The notes beneath the pieces are model-generated. The model was given only the letters and a program-made list of their open reading frames with translations. It was not told the DNA's origin and made no database searches. Positions 20,230 through 32,400 of a stretch of DNA of 64,000 nt are shown here, piece by piece. Position 1 is the stretch's first letter; each line of letters opens with the position of its first letter. This DNA comes from Vanilla planifolia (Eukaryota > Streptophyta > Magnoliopsida > Asparagales > Orchidaceae), in the NCBI GenBank assembly GCA_023846275.1, contig CM043865.1, positions 27,013,912-27,077,911 on the forward strand, given 5' to 3'. The position numbers and the translations under genes are program-made.

Positions 20230-21870
20230 TGTGAGCAGGAAGGTATTCAACAGCAACTGACTACACCATATACTACTGAGCAAAATGGTGTCGTTGAAAG
20301 GAAGAATAGAACAGTGGTGGAATTGGCTAGAAGCATGGTCAAATCAAAGGGGCTACCAAATCAATTTTGTGCTGAAGCTATTGCAACAGTAGTATACATT
20401 CTGAATCTATCACCAACCAAAGCAGTGCTAAATCAAACCCCTTTTGAAGCATGGTTTAAGAGGAGACCAAGTGTAGGACATCTTAAAGTCTTTGGCTGCA
20501 TTGGATACACCTTGCTCAGTTCACACAACAGAAGTAAACTGGATCAAAAATCAGAAAAACACATATTGATTGGGTATTGTATGCAATCCAAAGGCTTTAG
20601 GTTATATAATCCAACAAATGAAAAATTTGTGGTAAGTAGAAATGTACTGTTTGATGAAAATGCAAGTTGGATTTGGTCAGAGACAACACAAGCTGAAACA
20701 ACAGAAATTTCAATTCAGAATGAGTTTGAAATTGAAGAAAATAAACAACAAACTTTAAGCTCCAAGTACAGCTCAGAATCAACACCCAGAATTCAATCTC
20801 CTGATTATCTTGCAAGAAAGGTAAGAACAATATAAGAATTATATGAAACAACTCAAGTGTTGTATGTTGCAGATCCAACAACATTTGAAGAGGCTGCAGA
20901 GAAGAAAGAATGGTAGGATGCAATGAAGAATAAACTATTGGCAATAGAGCAAAATAAAATGGCAATTAATTGAACCTCGTCAAGGGCGAAACATAATTGG
21001 AGTAAAATGGGTGTATAAGACAAAGTTTGGAGCTGATGGAAGTGTTCAAAAACATAAAGCCAGGTTAGCCGCAAAGGGTTACTCTAAAAAATATGGAGCA
21101 AATTATGAAGAAACTTTCACACCCGTTGCAAGGTTTGAGACTATCCGATTACTGTTAGCTTTAGCAGCTCAATTAAAGCAACAGGTATACCAATTCGATG
21201 TCAAATCAGCTTTCCTTAATGGTGATGTATCTAACTCAGTTTAGAAGCCTAGTTGGAGGTTTGATGTATCTAACTCACACTAGACCTGACGTTTTATATC
21301 CAGTTGGAGTAATTTCAAGATTCATGCAAAATCCAACAAAACAATACCTTGGAGCAGCAAAGAGAATCCTTAGATACATTACAGGTACTTATACCCATGG
21401 ACTTTTGTTTACAATATCAAATTCACCATCTTTGGTAAGATACAGTGATAGTGGTTGGGCTGGGTGTGTTGAAGATCGAAGAAGCACATCTGGGCATACA
21501 TTTATCTTTGGCAACAATGCAATTTGTTGGAGTTCAAAGAAACAGGCCACTGTTGCATTATCAACATCAGAAGCAGAATACAATGCAGTATGCGCAGCAG
21601 CATGTCAGGGAGTCTGGTTAAGGCGTTTACTAGCCGAAATAAATCAAGAACAGAACCAAGCAATTATCATTTATTGTGATAAACAGTCAACCATTGCAAT
21701 TGCCAAAAATGCAATACATCACAATAGAACCAAGCATATCGACATTTAAATGCACTTTATTGAGAAGAGAGAAATTGAACTACAATATACTGGGACTGAT
21801 GATCAGACAGCAGATGTTCTAACTAAAGCTTTACCAAGAAGCAAATTCGAATACTTTCGAGACAAATTGG
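20230..21870 (+). pseudogene. Broken Copia pol: integrase end, RT first half, RNase H
   Basis: Begins in integrase (LTTPYTTEQNGVVERKNRT), runs through the integrase C-terminal region (HLKVFGCIGY, ILIGYCMQSKGFRLY) to a TAA at 20833. It continues as RT with disrupted frame (DGSVQKHKARLAAKGYS, FTPVARFETIRLLL, FDVKSAFLNGDV). There it jumps, losing the catalytic YVDD part, to RNase H (FRSLVGGLMYLTHTRPD to HHNRTKHIDI, stop 21747-21749, then the usual TADVLTKALP tail). A 15-bp direct repeat GATGTATCTAACTCA at 21224 and 21263 flanks the deletion. Confidence 0.9.
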
Positions 21871-21898
21871 GTGTAGTGAAGTTTGAATCAATGAGGAG

Positions 21899-22239
21899 TG
21901 TTGGAATTTGATTCAAACGTGTCAGTCAAACGTGTCACGGGTTAGTCAACGAATCAAATGTGTCAAACGTGTCAGTCAACCGTGTCAAACGGTTTTGTGT
22001 TTTTCCAGCTGCGTTTGTGGGCTAGTGGGTTAGTGAGTTGGCGTGATTAGTGGTGCATTAATGAAGTCTGTTAAGCCTGCATTAGGCTATTTAAGCATGT
22101 AATAAGTTTCTGAATCTAATGGAATGATGGAATGAATTAAGCAGCTTTATTCTAATTCAACTTTCTGTTTATTTGCTTTTCCGTCGTTCCGTCCCTTCCG
22201 TCGTCTTCTACCTTAGGGTTTAGAACCGAAACCCTAACA
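21899..22239 (+). repeat. LTR D (3' LTR of copy 2)
   Basis: Begins TGTTGGAATTTGATTC and ends AACCCTAACA, preceded by a purine-rich AATGAGGAG. It is unusual in being followed at once by a primer-binding site, so it also has the position of a 5' LTR. Confidence 0.93.
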
Positions 22240-22288
22240 TTTGGTATCAGAGCCAGGCCACGGCAGGCCATGGCAGAAGGTAGATGAC
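22240..22288 (+). repeat. Relic of element leader after LTR D
   Basis: TTTGGTATCAGAGCCAGGCC and the following bases match the start of the element interior, then homology stops near 22288. This is the beginning of a third, now deleted, unit. Confidence 0.85.
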
Positions 22289-25200
22289 ATTCATTTAATG
22301 TGATGAGTTCATTACAATTTCAATTATATTTGAAGTGTTTGATTTTTTGTTAACTAAGGAGATATTTCAATGGCAATAATGCTTTACAGGTGGGATAGTT
22401 CTTCTATGTCTCTTACAATAATTCAAAATAATATCCATCGGTTTGTCTTCTTGCATTAAATCCACCACAAGAACATGCTCAAAGGTGGTCATTTTCATCT
22501 CAAATGGTTGTTAGTGATTTTGTAAAGCCAAGGTAGATGTTTTACATATAACATCCTATAATTGAAGGAATGTCTCCTTATCAACTTCTTCCCTATTCTA
22601 ATTTTTTATGCACTCAGATGGGGTGCAAGTTTAGTTAGATTGGGTTTGTTTCTATATGAATTGATAATCAAATTAACCCATTTTGTTCTCACATAAAGAA
22701 TTATTGCAATTAAGGAGGTTGTAGGAGAAGAAGGAAACTCATTGATCAACTTTTTCCAATTCATGTAACGACATTTCCTTTAGTTGATTCCAATGAAGCA
22801 ATGGGCATACCAACAAAGCCTTATTGGACTCAGATGTAACCTGAACCTTGATGGAAATAAGACAAAATGAAAAAGAAGGCTTTACTCAAGTTGGAGGAGA
22901 GTTTAGTTGCTATAACATTATGCATTTATAACTATGTCCACTGTGTGGTTACTTATGTCATTAGCAATTGAGATGGTTATAAAATGTTAATTGAATGTTA
23001 AAATTGGAGGGTCAAGTCAGTTTAATTCTCTAGAATCTAATTAAGATTGTTGATTTTTAATTAATTATGTTCCTTATTTTAATTATGTTGGGTTGTGTCC
23101 ATTCTCGATTGTTTAGTTGTTAAAACTGAGAAACAACTTGAGTTAGGAGGTTCCTGCATATTTTAGACAAAGATTGACCTAATATTGGCCCTAATAGATT
23201 TCATCTAATATTATTAGTTTTGTTCGGTTCTAGTGTTTATGGAATGTAGTGGTGCATCTATTTTAGAGAAATCATTGATAAATTTCATTAGATATTATTA
23301 AGGTTCCCATAAAAATTTTGATGTAACACTTTTGATCTTTAACTAGTCTCGAATAATTTTCTTTGGATCAATGCTCAACTTGTCATTCTTAACTTTAAGA
23401 ACCAAGTATTCAAGGTTCTTCGTCCCAAATTCATTCTTTTTTTGTTTAAATTTGAGTTCGTTATCTCGTAGCCTTGAGTAAAATTCTTGCATCTATTAGA
23501 GGCACTCTTTCATATTAATATGTTATCAAGACGTGAAAGTACATTTTTTGTAATATAAAATTTTAAAATCTTAAAATCTCATTTATCGATCATATAAATA
23601 TGACCATTTCATTATTTAGTCAGAGTGTTATTATTAGACACTTAGGGTGTGCATTATTTGGTTTAAGTTGAGAAATTGAATTGAAAAGATAATTCATTTG
23701 ATTAGAAAAAATTTGGTTCTTTTTTGCTTACATTTGAATTTTTTTGTTTTTGGTTTTTAGTTTAATTTTTCAATCCAAAAAATTGAATTCATAAAGAGTG
23801 AACCATCGTACATATTACAAATTTTGAGTCTTTTTTTTTTGTCCAATTAATTTAGTTTTATAGCTTTTGGTTTTAATGTAATCCAAAATCCAAAATCATG
23901 TTCATGGATTTTGGATTTGATCCATCAACCAAAGTCCAAAAAAGGAGTTTGATTTTTTTTTGTTCGATACAACTAATTAACAATATTAGATTTGGCTTTA
24001 TTTTTGCTAAATTTTGGTTTGGTCTTATCCAATTTTGTCTAATTGAAAATCGCACGGTTCTACTTGTCCATTAATGAAGCTAATTAGAGATTAGAGATTA
24101 TGGAGTAATTGATGCATATCATTCATCCATCATCTTTGTTTGTAAGTTATCACCACCAGAGATCTATGAAGTGAATTGCTTTGTTTAATGTCCTAGTTTC
24201 AATCAACTCTTGTGTTGGTTTCCTTGTCCTCCATTAATGAGTATAGATACATGTCTAGATTTAGTAAGGAGACATCAGACAATTTTTTTTTTTGGCACTG
24301 GACAGATTTTTGGTGGTAAAACTTGTGACTCTTTAAACAACGTTAGATATCAATTGATGTGAAGAGTGATTTGCTTTCAATAGATTCCTCAACAACCCCA
24401 TTAGGTTTCACAAATGAAATGAGTGGTAAGAAGTAGCTTTGACAAATCAATTTCTTCTCTAGTGCAATTGTCATGACATCCACTAATTGTTTCCCTTCTT
24501 CTCCTTCAAAGAGATGCTTCTTGCCATCCTTTGTTAATTTCTATTGCTATGCATGCAAAAAAATAAATGATGTCTTGATCTCAAAGATAAGATCATCCTA
24601 AGATCACTTTATATATATTAAGAGAAATCACCTCATAGAAAACATCTATGTACACTTTAGTGATTACAAATCATTATTTGTGACTTCTCTTAATTCTAGC
24701 TTTTGAATTCTTTTGGATTCTACGAATAAGGCTTTGAATGAGAAGTAATAGTCAGCTAAAGTCAAGTGACATTTTAAAAATAAGGTTATTCTTATTTCCA
24801 TTGTCCATAATGGCACTTGTCATCCTTTTTTTTTTTTTACTTGAGTTCATATTGTTCTCTTTTTTCCCGTTTGAAAGATTTTGATAATTATATTTAGTCT
24901 TCACCTTGAGAGATAGGATGTCATCATTCTTTTGAACTACTTCAAGTGCTTGTCTTCATACCATAGGCTTGCATTTTTGTTCCCATCTTTCTTGAAATTT
25001 TTTTGGAAAAAGCTTAGGACGAACCTTCAAGCACTTGAGTGTGGCCTTTAATCTAGCAATGATTGCAGAACTTTACTGTCAAGGTTGAAGCTACACAGGT
25101 CGTTATTCTAGTCATCTCTTGTTGAGAAGTTTCTTTCCTCCACTTCTTTGAACTATCATGTGGCTTCCCAACTTGGCATCCTAATGATTTCTCACCTTGA

Positions 25201-26928
25201 GTGTTGTTTTTCCTCTCATTGCCATAGCGAAGGTTTTTGCATGATTCAAATTCAAAATGGGAAAAAGCCTAGCTTTGTAGCACTCTTATTAGTACAAGTG
25301 CTTTGTGCATTTCTTTATTGTTTGCATCTTGTCCAAAGGAACTTCAAGTGCAACAGCTCGCCGTTGAACTTCTGTTGATATTCTGATAGTCTTCCCCTGC
25401 TGGTGACAAAGACTATGCCATTTTGATCATCTATAGGATAAATTTTGTCTCGGATAAGCTTCTTAAAATTTCTCAAAGAGACTGTTATGGTTTATCTATC
25501 CTAATCTCGGACAAGCATACCACTGGCTTAAATCTTGGTGAGCAATTTTAATCGTGCAAACTGATGATAGTTTTAATTTTGCTTCTAATTTAGATGGCTC
25601 AAATAGTTTTCCAACCATGTATAATCTGGATTTCTCAACTGATGGGAGAAATCCTTCCTCTCCTATTTTTCCTCTGATGTAATTACTGGAGTGAACTGGT
25701 TATTTAACACAATAGCAATAAGAATCTGGAATTTTTGAGACAATTTAGCAATTTACTGCTCCAGTAGATTTTCTTGATGTTCTTCATATGCTATTGCAGG
25801 TTCTTGAAGATCTTTTGTTTTTCACTTTTCTGATGGCTTCTCAGCATTGATATTTCTAGTTCCAACAATGATTTCTTTGCTTTGATAACAAAAACATGAT
25901 TTATCATTATTGATCGCCTGATTTGCATTGCATGCTTTGGATTTCTCATATTTAATGGAATAAGAGATTATATTGCCTTTTCTTTTTTGCATCACTGTAG
26001 CCTACTGCTTTCACGTTAATAACAGTTTCTTAACGCTATCGTGATGTAAGCCACAAGAATTCAAGTGGTTTGAAACCTCTTTCCTAGAGTGAGTTCATCA
26101 CATGGTCTAATATTCTCCATCTTATCAGAAAATTCTCCAAAACAAAATAGAATTTCATGCACCCAAAACCCCAACAGCTTGTCTTATACACATTCCATTG
26201 AATTTTATGGAAAAAATTGAAAAGCCCCACATGTTGGCCAAATCAAGTGAGCTGTCCATAAATTAATTTCATCCATAGTGGCCCTAAATGCTGGCCATTT
26301 GACATTATATGTGGTATGCGTGCATGTATATATGTATGCAAATATCCCTTGGCTCTAAGCCTTGGTTAGTAACAATTGTTAGTTTGGTAGAGGAGAAACC
26401 ACGTTTTAATTCAGACCAAGATATTTTGCAGTTATTGGTATGAGACTAAATCTGCATGCCCGTTACTGTATATCCTCTTATATGATTTACTGAATAGTCT
26501 CTGTTTTTTTACATTCCCTTCTCTTTTTAGGAGGGCATAAGGATCATGTATAACCATATTGACACCTTGATATGTTTGTTTTATATGGCCATCTGATTTG
26601 ACAGGCTTCCAAAAGAAATGGAGAGCTTTTTGGCTTTTCTTTATTTTAATTGTTTTAATAGTAATTTGGGCTAATAACAGATAAAGACATGTGAATTAGG
26701 TTGTGCAATATACTTGGAGGTCTCAGCGTTACTGTTTACCCGTGACAATTCTGCCTTTTATTTATAGTGTAGCTTTCGTTTTAGAGCTATAATTTGAAAA
26801 TGACTTAAGTTCGATACAATACCTTAGAAACCTATTTAATTTTTGTTCATTTAGTTTTTGTTTTCAAATATTGAAATGATGATGGGATAGTCTCTGCTAT
26901 CTCATTTGTTAATGTAATTCATTTTCAG
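22289..26928. other. Intergenic DNA, no gene seen
   Basis: About 4.6 kb of AT-rich sequence with only short chance frames. Stop codons are dense on both strands. Homopolymer runs occur near 23700-23960 and 24290. It presumably contains the promoter of OEP16-3. A pyrimidine-rich AG at 26926-26928 may be the acceptor of a leader intron for that gene. Confidence 0.5.
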
Positions 26929-26982
26929 GAGATTTTGCATGACATATTGCCTATTTTTTAGTCAGATTCAATAGAAGAAATC

Positions 26983-28817
26983 ATGGATTCAGCAGAAATG
27001 GCACGTTTAGAGGATGAGGATTCTGCAATCATGAAAACCATCAAAGCAACAAGCACTGGTCTTGCTGCTGGAGTTTTATGGGGTACGGTTGTCGCTACCT
27101 GGTACGATGTGCCGCGCGTTGAGCGGCATGTGGCACTTCCAGGTCTTATCAGAACTCTGAAGATGTGTGGTAACTATGGGCTGACGTTTGCTGCAATTGG
27201 AGGTATCTACATTGGTGTTGAGCAGTTGATTCAGCAACAACGAGGTAAGAGGGATTTTATAAATGGTGCGGTCGGTGCTTTCGCTGCTGGAGCATCTGTG
27301 TATGGTTTCAAAGGTAACTTGATTCCTAAAGTTAGGTTTTGGCTTATCACATTAGCTCCAAATCCATGTTTTTTAAAATATTTTATTTAAGTTTACAACC
27401 TATTTAACAAATTTAAATTTAGTCATTTTGGCCTTGTTAACTATCTAATGTTTTTTATGGAATTTATACCTTTCCATTCTCTAATTTTTTTATCCATTTA
27501 ACAAAGTTAATTTAGCCTTTTTGATCTTGCTAACTGTCTAATGTGAATTATATCCTTGATATTTATGTAACTAATGAAAACTTTCATTCAAACAAACTTG
27601 ATTCTTTTAAACTAATTATGAAGAAGCATGGTGTAGTGTCAAGAAGGCATCTAAAAAATTTGTTTGAACTGGGGGATTGGTACCTGGAGTAGAGATTTAC
27701 TTAAAATGCCTTAAGATATCGATGAAATTTCTACCCTTGACACAAATGCCCACTTTTAGAAGATACGACTTGTGGAATCAACACATGGCTAGATTATGTT
27801 AGCTTTGATTGTTAAATAAGTTCTACTTGGGCTAGATGCTGTATGGCTGTTTACATTTGAATACCACTAATACTTGTGAGTGATGTGTTTGTTACTTTTA
27901 AATTTCTGGAATTTTTTATTTTCCTTTACTTTTCCTATGGATGGTACTTGTTGTAATTGCGAGGATTGCATTATATAACTTTTTCTTACACTTAAATCTG
28001 GAAAAGTATCTGGTATAAATATATCCCTTGGTTTTCTTTCAGTATTTTGTGCATGGACTCAAAATACTTGCATTTTTTTTTTCATATGCTAATTTGTAAG
28101 AAATTTACAAGTAATTTATAGATGTTTACTTGGCTGAAAGGGTGTTTGTTTGACATTAGCTTGAAGAACTATGTCACATCTCAGGTCTCGAAGATGATAC
28201 ACTTTGGTACTATAGATTAGAAGGGGTTAAGTGCTATTTGCCCTTCAATGAATATATTGTCTTCATAAGCAAAACTAAATTTACTTATTCTTAAAAGATA
28301 TATTGCAATCCCAAAAGATATACCAATAGTGATGCTCTTATACACATGATTTACCAATCAAATGGCGATTTGTACAAATGTTGTTTAAGGTATCTTGATG
28401 TCAAGTTGTATTTTGGAGAAATAACTAGTAATTCCAGGAGAATGCAGCTAGGTTTGTGATAGATGCTATCAAAATAATACCAGTTTGTGATGTATTTTGA
28501 GGATGAACATAATAGCTTTTTCTAAGGCTTAAACCATTGAACTCCCAATTATTTAGAAACAATTTATCGTATGTTATTTTTATTGATATTCAATTTCTAT
28601 TGTCTCTGAACAGAACTAATGTTTCATTTTTAACTGAATCAACATTTTTTTATGTTAATCTTCAGGAAGGAGTATGTCAAGAGCAATAGCTGCAGGCTCA
28701 GCTCTCGCAGTAACCTCATCTTGCCTTGACATTGGCGGCCAAAGAACAAGAAGAGATGCCGGAAAAGAATACTATCCGTACACCGTTCAGAAGCGACCAT
28801 CTCCTTCTGTTAATTGA
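26983..28817 (+). CDS. OEP163: Outer envelope pore protein 16-3 (Tim17/22/23 family)
   Basis: Two coding exons, 26983-27313 and 28666-28817, joined by GT (27314) and AG (28664-28665), give a 160-residue protein; Arabidopsis OEP16-3 (At2g42210) is of the same length. Strong matches as I recall that protein: DVPRVERHVALPGLIRTLKM, GLTFAAIGGIYIGVEQL, the hinge KRDFINGA and the end EYYPYTVQKR. Glycine/alanine-rich hydrophobic segments at about 22-40, 64-82, 92-109 and 117-134 fit the four-helix Tim17 fold. The family lies in mitochondrial and plastid membranes; this branch has been reported in mitochondria with complex I. The splice phase (one base before the intron) is consistent. It converges with the phosphatase gene, the stops being 650 bp apart. 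Confidence 0.94.
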
Positions 28818-28935
28818 TTTCCTAAGGAATCCTGCAGATTCAAACCACTCTTAATTAAAAAAGAAGAAGAAAAAAAAAAAAAAACTGCTCTTGTTCTCTG
28901 TGGATGCTGGAGGAACCCAACAGGAACATCCAGGA

Positions 28936-28941
28936 AATAAA
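28936..28941 (+). terminator. Candidate poly(A) signal of OEP16-3
   Basis: AATAAA 119 bases after the stop codon, followed by T-rich sequence. This is the position expected for a plant poly(A) signal. Confidence 0.45.
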
Positions 28942-29466
28942 TTTTAAACATATCTTATTCAAAATTGTGCTGTTATGTTGATCTTTGGTTTTGATTTTTG
29001 AACTATACCTTAATAAACCTGGACGTTTTTGTCTATGATAAGACTGATAGTTCATGTGACATCTAGAAGATAAAAAATGACATTGTTTTATTATCTTACG
29101 GATGCGTGCAAACATAACCATTTGGAAAACTACCATCATGTTTAGGTATCATATTTTGCCGACAAAAAGTTCAAATTTGCCATGAAAGAAATGGAAGAAC
29201 CAAGTGTTTACTAAGTGATGTATTTAAACAATGACTTCGTTAATAAATGATGTTAAACATAAGAAGTCTGAGAAACATGTGTTAAATGGTTCAATTTGTA
29301 AAGATGTTTTGACTTTGATCTGTCACATCAACATGTTTATACCGTATGAAACAGTCACATTAAAATAGGCATGCCTGTATATTAATAACCAAATTTATAT
29401 CTTCAGCATCGACAACCTTGTAAATTTTTGAAGTAAAAAATGAACATTCTGTTCTAAAGATTGCGA

Positions 29467-32400
29467 TTAGGAAACTCTGTTTCCTTCTGCTTCCCTTAAT
29501 GCAGCAAGAAAGAGAACCTTCAGATGGTCATTAGATGCAGCTACTCTTCTTGACATCAAGTTAAACTCTCCTCCATACCTGTGAGAAAGATAAAAAGGAA
29601 AACAAAATCACTGCTACATTTCATGTCTGTTTTCTAAGGATGTTCGATGCAATTAAATTTAGCTCTATTTACAATACTAATTCCAAACAAAGTCATCTAA
29701 AAATCTTATATTTAAATTCTATTTCCATCAAATATTTTTCTTTTAAACTATTTTCTATCACATGAAACAACAACTTGGTTGATTGAACGAGGGATATCAT
29801 ACTAACATGCACATTTGTCTAACTTCTATTCAGTTCATTTGAGGAAAAAGATAAGCTCTATTTAATCTTTGTTTATTTATCTGACTTAAAAGGTTAAAAA
29901 ATAAAGGCATTATTTGTCACATTAATATGCACCAAGTCATCTCTAACTCAAGCCTCTCATGGCTAATATGTATTCATTTCCACTTTTCATATGCATGCAT
30001 TCTAAATGATCATCATATACTTTTGATGTTATAATAATAATAAGAATAATATGTCTTATATATAATACTTACGGATCAAAAATGTGACCACCAGCTTCTT
30101 GTAGTATGACAGCCCCAGCAGCAACGTCCCTGACAAAATTAAAAGCTTCATACAAAAGAAAACAAGGGTCTCTCATGTATGGAAGTGATTATTGTTAAGA
30201 CATACCAAGGACCTCCAAAACCAAGCTCATAGCAAATATCAAGTCTACCACATGCAACACCACAGAGGTTCAGTGCACAAGAACCATCCATCCTCAGTGA
30301 TCTCACCTGGTAATGACAACATATGTAACATTTGGCAAACATAGTTCCTTTTTTTTTTTTTTGAAGTAGTATTTTGTGTGTAGTCTACCTTGTAGAGCAA
30401 ACTATTGATTCGGTTTGTTGTCGCATCAACTGTCGACTTGTCCCTTGCCGTTCCGACCTGCCCAGAATTCTTCGTTATGATCCACATACCTCTCAAGATA
30501 ACCAAATTTAAAGGCTGTTTTGTTTAAAAAGTTATCAGAAGGGGTTTGAAGTGTGCCAACTTTTGGAATTGCTATTGTTTGCATTACAAACAGCATTAAT
30601 TTCTTAAGCTCCTTGAACAAATTCTACATGCTTGTATTTGCACGATAAACTTCATAATACCAAACTACAAAAATAAATTACAAAGTTTTGGATTATTTGA
30701 ATTTTTTTTTTAATACAAGTCAAACTTTGGGCTAAAATATGAAACAAAAGATCAACAACTTATAAAAACAATAATTGGCATAAGGCGCATCTGCTAGAAG
30801 GAATATTAAGACATGTGATGCACAGCACATTACAAGCAACCTACAATTCATCCATGGATTCAAGCTTTTGAAACAACCTTTTGAAAAATAGTTCAAGGCA
30901 TATAATAGATACATTGGTCTCACCCTTTTATGAATTAAGTACTTGTGGCCATATGGGAGCATTTGATCTAAGTTAAAGCACTGAGGGCAGAAATTTAGAA
31001 ACATGCTTCTTTTAATTATGATTAACATGCAGTATATTAACTCAAAGGAACACTTGCTAAAGCATTTGATGATACATAACATATTTCTATGAACATACAA
31101 CTTTTGAAAAAGTTGGAAGTCTAATAAAAGATGCAAGACAAAGTTGTGTACAATCAGAACCTATCAACCCAAATCTTCCTTGCATCTTATGCATGCAAGA
31201 GCTTCTGTCCACCAACCTTCATCTAATGTCGTTGAAATAATTAAATATAAATCAAAATTTAAATGTCTTAGGTTACAATTTGAAACATATAATCATCCGT
31301 TTCCCTCACTCAAATAGTCCAAACACAAGTTCTTTAAGTCAACAAAATGCAAGTGTTGAGGTCATGAAAATGTATGACACAACAAATAGAAAGCACATTA
31401 CATATTGTCAAAACATATTACATCTTAATTTATATTCATTTAAAATAACCTATAACTAATAGACCCAATATTCTTTATTTTATTACATAATGACTTATTT
31501 TCTATGTATTTGACTTTTGAACCTATATAAAAGAAATCAAATTCTTCTATATTAATATCATAAAAATAAAAACATCTTTTTCTTCATAATATTAAAACAA
31601 TCTAATCCTTATCATGATCCAATCCTAACCTAATCTCTCTCCTCCCTCATCCTTGTCTCACACAAAAACCATGATATCATCCCCTCACTTTAATAATCCT
31701 CTACCGAGCATCATCATCTACTTCTTGTGCATAGAATGAGCTTTCATTCTACTAGTCTATATAGTATGCACAAATGTAAGAAGAATTTGATGCACACGCA
31801 CGGGATTGAAAGCACATAATTAACTTGTTGAATACATGCACCAACCTGAGGATTGCAAATACTACGTTAACATTAATGTATGGTATGTTATAACAAATAT
31901 GCACACAAACCGAAGTGAAGCCAAGGAATACGTGTGCACTAACCGGGGGAAGCTGAAGCCAAATGTGCACAGATCAAGGCATAACAATGTTTTTTTTTTG
32001 GAAAATTTTTGTGTGCAGTGATCTTTAAATGACACTAAACATTCAGATAAATATTTAGGACTCTCCTAAGACAGCTACATTACGATTATATAAACCCATT
32101 TAAACTTAAAAAATAAAGCTAATGTTCTAAAATAACCACATTGGAAAAAGTTGAAACTTTTATTCTATATATTGCATTCATTTCCTCTTGCTACTGTCTT
32201 CAGCATCACTTTTGATGGAAATAGAGGAAGCTTTTAACCTACTTTTACTACTGCAATTGGTACAAAACCTTTGGGAATAAGTGGCAAGTTATAGGAGGAA
32301 GAAGAAAGTTCTGCAAGGAAAGAAAATCTTTACATTTCCATCCTCTTGCTATTGGATTCTCAAACTCTTTGGGAGGGTGTCAGGTTATTTTTCTCCTACT

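Larger units (their letters stand above)
19502..22239 (+). mobile_element. Copia LTR retrotransposon, defective copy 2
   Basis: Same family as copy 1, opposite strand. Order: LTR (19502-19830), primer site, leader ORF, deletion of nearly all gag, protease and the integrase core, then the integrase C-terminal part, the first half of RT, a second deletion removing the YVDD region, RNase H, LTR (21899-22239). It keeps what copy 1 has lost and lacks what copy 1 keeps; only the LTRs, leader and RNase H are common. It carries nonsense codons and cannot encode a working polymerase. Confidence 0.93.

Noticed and set aside
15508-22239. The inverted pair as a DNA transposon with terminal inverted repeats
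   Set aside because: Each half has its own pair of direct LTRs, primer site, polypurine tract and Copia genes, so two retroelements in opposite orientation explain it better.
26983-27390. OEP16-3 ending at 27390 as a one-exon protein
   Set aside because: The reading after 27313 loses similarity. The GT at 27314 and the exon at 28666 restore the conserved C-terminus in phase.
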